Below are positions 11,839 to 21,562 of a stretch of DNA of 64,000 nt, piece after piece; position 1 is the stretch's first letter; each line of letters starts with the position of its first letter. The DNA is from Dactylis glomerata (Eukaryota; Streptophyta; Magnoliopsida; Poales; Poaceae), in contig QXEO01000342.1 in assembly GCA_007115705.1 (NCBI GenBank), positions 868,001 to 932,000 of the forward strand, given 5' to 3'. The position numbers were made by a program, and so were the translations under genes. A model generated the notes under the pieces. It was not told the DNA's origin and made no database searches. It was given only the letters and a program-made list of their open reading frames with translations.

Positions 11839-13244
11839 ACGGTTTACTCAGTGAGCATCCACAATCCATCCATTGCATCCATTGAGTGTTTTAATTCCTA
11901 TCCAGAAAAAGCCAAAAAAAATTAGGGTTCATAGTTTTGCCATAGCCTAGATTGCATTGTTTTTCTGTCGTAGTTGCTGGTCATCGTTTTTCGCATTTTC
12001 TTTCTTCCATCCGTAGGAGTCTAGGTCTAGCAATCTTTTCTGCATCTTAGTTTTACTTTTGGTCATCTTTTGCATCGCCTGGGATCGTCGTCTTCTTCCT
12101 CTGGTCGACATGCTTGAGCTCGTGCTTGAGATCACGTAGATCGGATCTCCAAAGGAGTCCGACCGGTTTTCGTCACCTGCCAAAAACCCTTCAAATTTTT
12201 TTTTGAGAAAAAGGGGACGTGGGAACACAGCCAACCACGCCGCACCATAAAAAAAAACCAAAAAAAAGGCCAGCGCGCCTCGGCCAGGAACGGAGACCGT
12301 CTGGTCCCTGGTGCCATACTCGCCCGCATCCTTCATACAGCCGCTGTCCGCTAGGGCGCCTGGGCGCGGAGACCGTCTGGGGTACAACGCCAGCAGTGAG
12401 CGCTCGCCCCGCTCCGCTCGCTACGGCGCGGAGAACGTCTGGCGTCCAGCGCCAGATCGGGCCACTTCATTTTAGGCCCAAATTTGAGATACTTAGTGTA
12501 AAAACAAGTTAAAAAAAAAGAAAAAACTGGGGACGTACACTGCAGCTTTGTGTGCAGTACACGTCGCACCACAAATAAAAAAAAGAGAAAACTACTTCGG
12601 CCTGATGTCCGTTTCGCGTCGCCGTCGCGCTGCCGTGCGTTTCCAGCGTCGTATATCTCTGTCGCGACACGTTTTTTTGTCGGCTTCGCTGTCGCGACAG
12701 CGTGTTCCCACTGTGTTCACATAGTGTTCCTTCTATACGATTTTGTTCACTTTAGCTACAGCCTGTCTACAACATCGTGTTAGGAGCTTATCCATACGAG
12801 ACTAGCTATTTCGTGCTCATCAGGCTGCTGCCGTGTGTGCAATCTTGTGCCTGTTCATCGAGCCAGTGCTAGCGTCTCTCTTGTGCATTGCAACACGAGC
12901 TATTGTGCGTTGTCACTTATATCTGCTGAGCTCTTCTTCAGAGTTGCTTTGCCTCATTTATCTCCACCGTGTGTGTTTCCGTGGGTCTTGTCGTACAATC
13001 AGCACTAGGACTTATTTGCGGTGTAGTTAGGATACCATACCTACAGCTCCACCATATATTCCTGGTTTGTCGTGTGATCGCTCTTATACCCTCAGTATTC
13101 ACTTCTTCACATTAGTGCATTGGTCGTTTATCCGATCCGGTAAGCATCACTATTCCCCTTGGAATGGTAAGATTCACCTTTTCTTGTCAGTTTTGAGTGA
13201 GTAGAGTGTGTCACCATATATACATATTTGTTACTGCACTAATT
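11839..13244 (+). other. E leader, no gene seen
   Basis: About 1.4 kb between the primer-binding site and the ORF start. A-runs near 12195-12270 and 12510-12590 flank a GC-rich block. No coherent ORF; probably untranslated leader. Confidence 0.55.
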
Positions 13245-15407
13245 ATGGCAGATGACGTTATGGATACTGTGGGGGCTGGCAGATATCATTTTTTCCGCCA
13301 CAGATATTGTAGTGCCACTTTTTGGGAGGAAGAACGTGGCAATTTTGACGGTGATGGGCTCTTTCACCATGGTGTAATGATTGGAGATAGATGTGCTGCA
13401 ACCACCATTGACCACATCTCTACCATCAATTTAATCAGCATTGAGGTCGTCGAGACGTTGCACCTAGCCACACGTGCTAGTACAACGCCATACCTCTTGC
13501 GTTCCTCATATGGCACCCTGCTGATTTCACACATAGCCAACGTTCCTGTTACTTACAGAGGGCATACCGAGGTTATTCGTTGTGGTTTATCCCCAATGCC
13601 ACTTGAATCTTGTCATATTCTGTTGGGTTATCCTTGGTTCCACACCTATCATGCTCAGCCTTGTCGTGATAGGCTGACAGTTTTGTTCAAGTGGAATAAG
13701 CATCGGCGTGCCTGGCTGCGTCTAATAGCTGAACAGTTTCATAAGAATCATCTTCTTCGCAAGGAGAGGACAAAGGAGTTCTGCTTGTCGCCTAAGCACA
13801 AGGTCATGATGGATGGTGGCAGTCCCATTATTTGCCATCTTGACCATGGTGTGCTTCACAACCCATGTGAGAATGAGAGCCACATAGCCAAATTGAGTGA
13901 GAGTGTTATAAAAAGTGAGCTGTGTGATTCCACCAAACGTGAGGTTGAGAGCATACACTTTGAGAGTATGAGCAAAAATCAACACACAAGAGTAGTCGAC
14001 GATAGGATATGTGAGGATATTTCAACTAATGTAACTCTGTCTACTCCTAGTGTTGTTTCTTGTGATATGCAGGTTGGTTTTGAAGAAAGGGAGCCGCCTA
14101 TTTTACAACCTGCATCATCGGTTTGTGCATTATCACTTAAGGAGGATGTTCCAGTGCCTACTTCTTCTGAGGAGCATGTCATTGACATAGGTACTGATTT
14201 GGAACCACAACAAGCAGCTATGGATAATATTTGTGAGTCTACTCCTTTGCTGATTCCTTCTAGTGATTTATCTTGCACTAATGTTTTAGCACCATGTGAT
14301 AATTTGCATATTTTGAATTTTGATCATGTGGTAGTGCTGACACATAAGGAAGTACTTGCTAGAATACCATCGAATGACATTGTGTATTCCATCATGCTAA
14401 AAGAACCTCTTAGTTTGCGTTGTGCTATGAATAAGATTTCTAAAATTTCATATTTGAATTCTAGCACACATGCCTATTGCTTCATGTTTAACTTGATTGG
14501 TGAATATAGCATGGATGATAATTTTCTTGTCGATCACATATGCATAACCTGTGATAGAATTAATGAACTGAAACTTGCTATTTTCAGTCCTATATGCTAT
14601 GTGTCGCAGTCCTTTTGCTGTGGGACACTAGATTATGTTCAAAATAGTTTGATGCATTCTGGTCTAGTTGAAGTGTTTCAGCCCACAAAAATTGATATGT
14701 TGGGTTGCTCTAATCTTGCTAGTTTGCCATCAAATTGGTTCAATTCATTGTGTTTGTTCCACAATTTGTTGCCTATGTGTGCTACTGATCCCTACTTCAC
14801 TTATATTAGCACATTGAGTTGCATGTTACCTACATGACATAATGATCATGCACACATCACTGAATACTATTGTGTCCATTCATCACTTGTTCATAATAAT
14901 CCGAGTAGCACAGCTGAGGCATGGCACAAACCAATTTTGTTTTCACATGTTTTGGACTGGTTTGACCTTATTCATCACAAATTTGATCATCGGTCTTCTT
15001 TGCGAAAACTGAATTTAATATTGAACAACAAGACTATATATCTCTTTGTTTTTCACCATTATGATGATTCTTTGTACTTCACTTATAACTGCAATTTAAG
15101 TTGCTTGATGTATAGTCGACATAGTTTTCATGTGAACAAAAATAATACAACATGTTATGTATATATATACTCTGCGTACACGTTGTTCTTTTTGTTCCTA
15201 CCACTTTCAGCTTACCCAAAGCTGAGGACGACTTTTCTTGAAGAAAGGGAGGATGATGAGGATACAATCATGGATCATGCTGATTTTGAGTGTTTGAGCT
15301 GGAAGGAAATATTGAGTCTAATTGATGATTATTATAAGGTGAATTCTTTCCTAGTTGAAAAGAATGTCTTGATATCTCCGAATTATATACTACCTAAATC
15401 AATGTAA
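13245..15407 (+). pseudogene. Retropepsin-like plus Cys-rich ORF of element E
   Basis: ATG at 13245 (MADDVMD) was chosen because element G's ORF starts with a similar MAD...W.EEE...GDRLFH block. Residues about 20-150 follow the retropepsin layout: an MIGDRCAATTID strand, then a VVETL helix, then CHILLGYPWF. The catalytic triad is not D-S/T-G but D-H-I, so protease activity is unlikely. Then an acidic Ser-rich region shared with D and a Cys-rich C-terminal half. A TGA at 14835-14837 interrupts it; the related copy E' has a sense codon there. The frame continues through the polypurine tract (EEREDDED) into the 3' LTR and stops at 15405-15407. Confidence 0.7.
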
Positions 15408-16998
15408 TATATTGTATTTAGGTATGTCATTTGTCAAGATATCGCCAGCGGGAGGAGAGGGAGGACGTCGATGAGGAAATAGCAGGTAACACCACATGTT
15501 GGTGACTCTTTTGCACCAAACCACATGTTATACTCTTTTTTGTACCAAACACCACATTTCTCTGTAATTGTTGCAAAAAACACAGAAATTATCATTAGCT
15601 CCTCTAACAGCAAATTATAAGACCGGTCCACTACACCAGGTCCATTCCCAAATCAATTGAAGATATAGATCTTTGGAAGCTACCATGTAAATATATCCAT
15701 ACATATTTGAAAAAAATTAAATATACACAGGCGAGATTTAAATATATTTGAGAAGACTCATACAAATATACACATGCGAGATTCAAATATGTTACCAAAG
15801 ATCATCAAGCTTTTGGATGAGTCACTCAAATATATTTAAATCTCGCCCATGTATATTTAATTTTTGTCAAATATATATGGATATATTCTATACATGGTAG
15901 CTTCCAAAGATCTATATGTTCAATTGATTTGGGAATGGACCTGAATGAGAAGAGATATGTTTAAATTTGTCATGGATATGTTGATCGCATCAAGCTTTTG
16001 GATATGCAATCCTGTCATGGATATGTTGGTCGTATCAAGCTTCTGGATGAATCTTCTCAAATATGGTTAAATCATCAAACTTTTGGATGAGTCTTCTCAA
16101 ATATGTTTAAATCTCGCCTGTGTATATTTATATTTTATTAAATATGTATGGATATATTTTGTACATGGTAGCTTCCAAAGATTTATATATTCAATTGACT
16201 TGGGAATGGGCCTGGTGTAGTGGACCGGTCTTATAATTTGCTATTAGAGGAGCTAATGATGATTTATGTGTTTTCTGCAACAATTACAGGAAAATGTGGT
16301 GTTTGGTGCAAAAAAGAGTATAACATGTGGTTTGGTGCAAAAGAGTCACCAAGATGTGGTGTTACCTGCTATTTCCTCGACGTCGATCGAGAGACAAGTG
16401 GAGATCAAGTCTGGATGAGCACGAGCACGTGATGGCACACTAGGACTGCCTTAGACATGATGTCTACATGTCTAAGGCACGCTATACACATGGCTTGCGT
16501 GCTAAAATTAGGCCGAACCCATATATGGGTCGGTATGTACCCGTTTGAGTCGAACCGAGTCAGTTTGGGCCCAAACCAGGCAGGTTTTGGGCCAGGTCAA
16601 AGCTGAGGACGCCCGGCCACCTATAAGTACCCCTGGGCACCCCCTCAATTAGGGTTAGACCACGTTTAGACTAAAGATTACTTTGTTGAACTGCTGTAAG
16701 CATTCATCTGAATTCCTCCACACCAATTCATCTGGATTTGGTGATATACTACTGCAAGTTTAGTGTGACCTGTTGTTCCATTGGGAATCAGTAGATTGCA
16801 AACTACCATTTCGTGGTCGACGGCTACGTGCGCAAGTGTGTGGAGTCGTGAATATCCTACAGGGTTTGAGAGCTGTTGCATTGGCATCAGGGTTCAAGCG
16901 AGGAGAGTTCATCGGTGACACCAAGTTATCCCCGACAATCATCCGCTGCCATCATCACCAGCGCGTCGCTCACAAGAAGATCAGGCCACCCCATATCA
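15254..16998 (+). repeat. 3' LTR of E, split by a MITE
   Basis: Segments 15254-15472 and 16388-16998 add to 830 bp, the same as the 5' LTR. The MITE and one copy of its TSD account for the difference. Confidence 0.9.
15473..16378. mobile_element. Mutator-like MITE with long inverted repeats
   Basis: 906 bp bounded by GAGGAAATAGC and its reverse complement, flanked by a perfect 9-bp TSD GACGTCGAT (15464-15472 and 16379-16387), the length expected for Mutator-like elements. The terminal inverted repeats run about 290 bp; a further inverted copy of part of the arm lies at about 15830-15950, so the interior is mostly folded repeats. There is no transposase ORF. Confidence 0.9.
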
Positions 16999-17003
16999 TG
17001 TTG

Positions 17004-17459
17004 TGCTTGGTGAACTATTTGATGGTCTCGAGTATCTTGATGTGCCAATGCATGCTTGTCGTGGTGGCACCGTCTTGGATGTGAAGAAGAAATTGAGTCG
17101 AAGTATGTTGCGCCTTGCTCAAATCTTGGCCATTCCACTTTGGAGGAGGTGGTCTTGTGGGGCATGGTGTAGAGGTTGTCCACCTCATCATGCATGGTGT
17201 CGATGGTGTAGGCGGTGAAGTCATCCATGCCTTCTAGGGCGTAGTCGATGTTGTGCGCCACCATGTCGTAGTCGAAGGAGTCGTCGATGTAGTGTTCCTT
17301 GTCCACCTTGCTCATGTAGTCGAAGTTGTCGCCCATGCCATCTATGCTTGAGTAGTAGTCGATGTCGCTCATCATGGAGTCACCATTATGGCATGAGATG
17401 TCATAGTCGGTGTAGTCCTCCATGAACTCTCCATCATAGCTTCCATCGCCCCTATACAT
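17004..17459 (-). pseudogene. N-terminal piece of the D ORF
   Basis: ATG at 17459 (MYRGDGSYDG). About 150 residues, very rich in Asp and Tyr (DYTDYDIS, DIDYYSSIDGMGDNFDYM), becoming His-rich near the break. The frame is cut by element E and resumes after E at 10990. Highly acidic and probably disordered; no known domain. Confidence 0.65.
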
Positions 17460-17476
17460 TGCTCACACAAGGCAAG

Positions 17477-17502
17477 ATATATATATATATATATATATAT
17501 AT
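17477..17502. repeat. AT dinucleotide microsatellite
   Basis: Thirteen AT units immediately upstream of the D ORF start (in D's orientation). Confidence 0.95.
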
Positions 17503-19484
17503 GTAGAAGTGGTGGGGGTTAGAAAACTACAATTAAAACACTTCCCGTAGAAACTATTGAATTGATGAAACACCGAAGGACAACCGTGGTGCACAAGTTA
17601 GGACACACGCAAAAAGGCTATATAGTGGATGGGTAAGAAATGTGGAAATGCCAAACGAAATGATCAAAATAAAAAGTCTATTGTGAAATGTGGGTAAAAT
17701 CCAAAGGCAAATGTCAATAACGATGATCAACGTCAAGGAAACACGGAAACACACACAAAAAGATATAATGGGGTTAGCGTGACCAAGGAAGTGAGCAAGA
17801 AACAAAAAGGTCCTAACGAAGACTATTAGCTCGGTGTCACGCCAACGCAAGAGAGACCGTAGCTTGGTTGCATAAGAAAGAAGCAACAATATTTGCACAA
17901 GATGCCACTCTTCTCTTTTCTCTCTTTTTGCTTACAAGCTTTGAACTCCTTTGTATCGGTGGAACACACACTCTTTTTGGGATTTTGTCTTTCGATGCTT
18001 AAAAGCTTATTTGCTATCTATATATGTCACACAATGGCTATTTCTTCTTTTGTATATCTTTCTCGCCGAGCTTGCTTTGGAGCTTTGCTCAACTACGCAC
18101 ACACACAAACCCTCTCATGGTCGTGACACTTGTGCAATGCTTCGCAACACTCGAAAAGCCACTCTCAATAGGATAGGTACACAAAGGAAGAAAAGGGGTT
18201 ACAAAGGTGGTGCAAGTTATACCTATGCAAAGGTTAGGCGGTGTCAAAACACATGACTTGCGGTGATGTCGATGAAGGTGGAGTCAAAAGACTAGTCCGA
18301 GTTCTGGTGTGCCGATGCCGTCGTCGTGATGTTGATGTAGGCGCGGTAGTATTTGGCACAAACAAGGCACGCAAAAACCGAAATCTGAACACACACGTCA
18401 ATTCCCAAAAATTTGGGGCAAAAAGGACTCACAAATGTTGTCAAAATTTGTGTCAAGATAACGCCGGTTTTGTGTCAAAGGGTCAAATGGATGTCAAAAG
18501 GGGTATTATGGTGTTAAAACAGGGCAAGTTGGTGTCAAAAACGGATATGTTGGATGTATACCGGCTTTAGCCAGAGTCACGGCCGGCTATTTCCGGTCTT
18601 CGGCAGCGATGCAGACGGATTGAGCTAGGCAGGGCGTGGTCACTGGGCGTGAGCGAGTTGAGCGAGCGGAGGCGGTCGTGCTTCTGCTGGCGTGGGGCCT
18701 GCGCATAGGCGCATTGGGCGGCGGGGAGGAGCTGGGCGCGGAGGAGGACCGGCGAGCTGGGCGGGGCGGGAGGCGCAGCTGTGGGGTGCTGTGCCAGCTT
18801 GGCAAGGAAAGCTGGGGAGGCGCGGGATGCGAGAGCGAGCTGGAGCGCGGCAGACGGTGATGCGCGGGGCGGGTCTAGGAGAGAAACGGTGCAGGCGATG
18901 GGGCGTGGTTGGTGAGCAACACGGCTGAGCGGGGGCGTTGAGCGGCGTGGGGTGAAGCCAGGGGCGAGCAGACGCTGGCTGGCAGGAGTGTGCACGGGCG
19001 ATGAGCTAGTCGGGCGGCCAGGCGGGTGAGAGCTGGCGGGGGCGGTTGCTGGTGCGAGGCATGGGACCTGGTGCTGAGTGGCGAAGCGGCCTGAGCGGGG
19101 CGTGGATCGATGCGGGAAGAGGGAGCTGGGATGCGGGCATTGACCAGGAGGATGGGCCGGTTTTACCGGTGTTCTGGCTTTAGCCGGTCTGAGGTCCGGC
19201 TTTAGCCGGTTCGTACTTTTTCGAGAAATCCTGCGCGAGCTGTTCGTCGATTTGGGCGGAAATTGAGAGAAAAAATCGGCGATTCCGAGAGAAATACAAG
19301 GAATTGGGGCTAGAAAATTTGTGGCAATGTAGATCAACACCCAAGACATCAAATCTATGGATCAAAACCACAAAAAACTCAACAAATCCAGAGATCAAAT
19401 TTCGAGGAAATTTTGGGGCTATTTTTTGGATTTTCGAAATTTATGGTGGAAATCACAAATAAAAGTAAATCTGTGGCAACCAAA
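17503..19484 (-). other. D 5' leader, GC-rich, with palindromes
   Basis: Noncoding leader between the 5' LTR and the ORF of D. The block 18560-19210 is GC-rich and gives long overlapping ORFs on both strands without domains. GCCGG...AGCCGGT palindromic motifs like those of the LTR recur at about 18560-18600 and 19153-19212. Confidence 0.6.
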
Positions 19485-19498
19485 AGCTGCTGATACCA
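19485..19498 (-). other. Primer-binding site of D
   Basis: Minus strand TGGTATCAGCAGCT, two bases inside the 5' LTR. Confidence 0.8.
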
Positions 19499-19500
19499 TA

Positions 19501-20271
19501 TGATAGGGGTTGACCCCTTGGGTGTGGCCCGATCTTCACGGATTCACGAGATTTGTGGCGGGGGAAGAGGATGAACACGAAGAACACAACGAACACGATG
19601 AACACGACACACAAATCAAAGGCAAACACACACACACAAGAGACACACCGGTTGTCCTCGTTAGCCCAATTCACCAACTCAATAGAATCACAAGGAAGAG
19701 ACTCCAAGAGTAGAATTCTTTGTGAGAGATTGACTTGCAAGGGATAGAATTCCAAGTGGGGAAGCGACCAATCAATTGGATAGAATTACACAATCTTGTA
19801 TGCTAGAGATCGAAATCAAGGTAGAATTCCCCAAATAGAAGAGATCCCAAACAAAGAGGGTGATTTCTAGATGGAAGATCTAGTAGGGTTCCCATAAGGG
19901 GTGAGGCATCATGCCAATTCTTATCTCAATTCATGTCTATCCTAGGGAGGGGGAGAGTGACCCATATATATAGGCAGCCATGAGCTAGGGGTAGTTTCGT
20001 CACTAGGGAGATAGAAAACATAGGTGGCTTCAAGGCCAAGATGGAGTTGACTCGGGTAGACCAGCTATAGCCGGTGTTCAGTCCGGCTTTAGCTGGTGGG
20101 GCCGGCTTTAGCCGGTCTAGCTTCAGCTGCCGCCTCTTCTTGCGACGCTTCCAAGCTTCTTTTTGGTGGTTCTTCTTCTTCCTTCTCTTCCACGCCTCGA
20201 TGATGTCGGACTTGAGTGTGGATGTTGTTGACGCACATGATCCGGTGGTATCCGAAAGCCACCCCGTATCA
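19501..20271 (-). repeat. 5' LTR of D
   Basis: 771 bp, highly similar to 7265-8024 apart from small indels and base changes. Its outer end abuts TSD copy CTTTC at 20272-20276. Confidence 0.9.
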
Positions 20272-20276
20272 CTTTC

Positions 20277-20834
20277 CCTTAGCCTACAGCGGGAATTACT
20301 CACACATGGATGGGGAATCATGGATGGTTGATGGAGAGACGTCGGTGATGACGATGATGAAGATCTCCTCCAAATCCCCGTCCTGGCAGGGTGCCAGAAT
20401 GGAGTTTTTGCTTCCGAATCGCGGTTTTTGATGGTGGCGGCGCAGCGGAACTCTATCTAGGAAAAACGCCGAACCCCTGATAGTTTCAGGTCAAAGGGTA
20501 TATGTAGGCGGAAGGGGGGCTCGAGGAGATGGCAGGGGCGGCCACACCACCCCCTGGCGCGGCCAGGCCTGGCCCGCGCCATCAGGTGGTGTGGTGCCCT
20601 CCTGGCCCCTCCCCGTCTCGTATTCTGGCTCCATGGGTCTTCTGGTAAAATAGGATTTTTGTAGTATTTTCTAGGATTTTTCCTAAAAGTTGGATTTCTG
20701 CACAAAAAATAAGACACCAGGGCAATTCTGCTAAAAATAGCGTTAGTTCGTGTTAGTTGTATTCAAAACACACAAATTAGAGGAGAAACAACGACAAAAG
20801 TGTTCGGGAAAGTAGATACATTTTGGACGTATCA
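20277..20834 (-). repeat. 3' LTR of C, second part
   Basis: Continues the C LTR after D and is collinear with 47620-48177. A TATA-like TACATATA lies at about 20499-20506 on the minus strand. Its outer base pairs TGATACGTCC define the LTR start. Confidence 0.9.
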
Positions 20835-20847
20835 ATTCCCCCCAAGC
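20835..20847 (-). other. Polypurine tract of C
   Basis: Minus strand CTTGGGGGGAAT abuts the 3' LTR, the expected plus-strand priming site. Confidence 0.8.
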
Positions 20848-21562
20848 TTAGCTTATTGCTTGTCCTCCAGCAATTCAGTTAACAACTGAGTGCGATAAAA
20901 GAAACTTTCACGAACACATTTGCTTCATAAGATGTATATATTCTCACTATATGATCAAGTACTTAAACAATTCATAGTAAGAATTATGCAACTAATGTTA
21001 TCTCGTAGTTATGCAAGCTATGAAAGAGTGCCAATGCACTAATAACAAGCAACATGAAACATAAGAAGCTACAAGATTGTAATACTCATATTAAGATATG
21101 AAAGAGTGGTATCTCGCTTGCCTTTATTTGTGGAGCAAAACATAAATGCCAAGGCACCTCTGAAGTTCAAGAGAAGACTAGAAGTAGAAATATCAAAGAT
21201 ACAAGCATCAAAGTTATACCACAATTAACCATGTTCTAGGACAAGGACATTACACTAAGAACAACAGCCATGCTCTCAAGAAAGTGCTTAAAGTTAGAAA
21301 ATGAAGACTCAACATAAAAGTAGAAGAAAGACCCTTCGCAGAGAGAAGCAGGGATTTAACATGTGCTAGAGCTTTCCATTTGTAAAACAGAGATAAAAAT
21401 TTGCTTTGAGAGGTGGTTGTTTCCTGTCAACGACTGGCAATGGGGTTCTTGCTATCTTCCATACTAAACAAGTGAGAGCGGTTCCGAGTTCTTTGAAAAA
21501 TTGGCACATTGGTGCTCTTTTATAAAGCTTGGCACTCCTCCCCACTTTTGCTTTCACAAACC
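20848..21562 (-). other. C internal 3' noncoding DNA
   Basis: Part of C between its polypurine tract and the F insertion. AT-rich, no coherent ORF. Ends with TSD copy AAACC of F (21558-21562). Confidence 0.65.

Larger units (their letters stand above)
10991..16998 (+). mobile_element. Element E: non-autonomous LTR element inside D
   Basis: LTRs 10991-11820 and 15254-16998 (the second contains a MITE; both are 830 bp without it). Primer-binding site TGGTATCAGA at 11824. The polypurine tract GAAGAAAGGGAGGA lies directly before 15254. Internal DNA has a leader of about 1.4 kb and one ORF with a retropepsin-like N terminus; there is no gag, RT or integrase. A normal 5-bp TSD is not seen: the flanks are an imperfect 11-bp direct repeat (10980-10990 and 16999-17009). 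Confidence 0.85.
7265..20271 (-). mobile_element. Element D: non-autonomous LTR element with giant ORF
   Basis: Two LTRs (7265-8024 and 19501-20271) with TGAT...ATCA ends, a TGGTATCAG primer-binding site next to the right LTR and a G-rich polypurine tract next to the left LTR, so it runs on the minus strand. TSD is CATTC/CTTTC (one mismatch), and removal restores C's LTR exactly. Internal DNA has a leader of about 2 kb and one long ORF in two pieces (17459-17004 and 10990-7880) separated by element E. No gag capsid, protease, RT or integrase motif is recognised. Confidence 0.85.

Noticed and set aside
17893..18256. Hydrophobic ORFs that might be an envelope-like protein
   Set aside because: Short, no signal-peptide or fusion-peptide layout, in the noncoding leader of D and opposite to its transcription.
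18567..19352. Long GC-rich ORFs on both strands that look like a Pro/Ser-rich protein
   Set aside because: They lie in D's untranslated leader, overlap in several frames and show no domain; base composition explains them.
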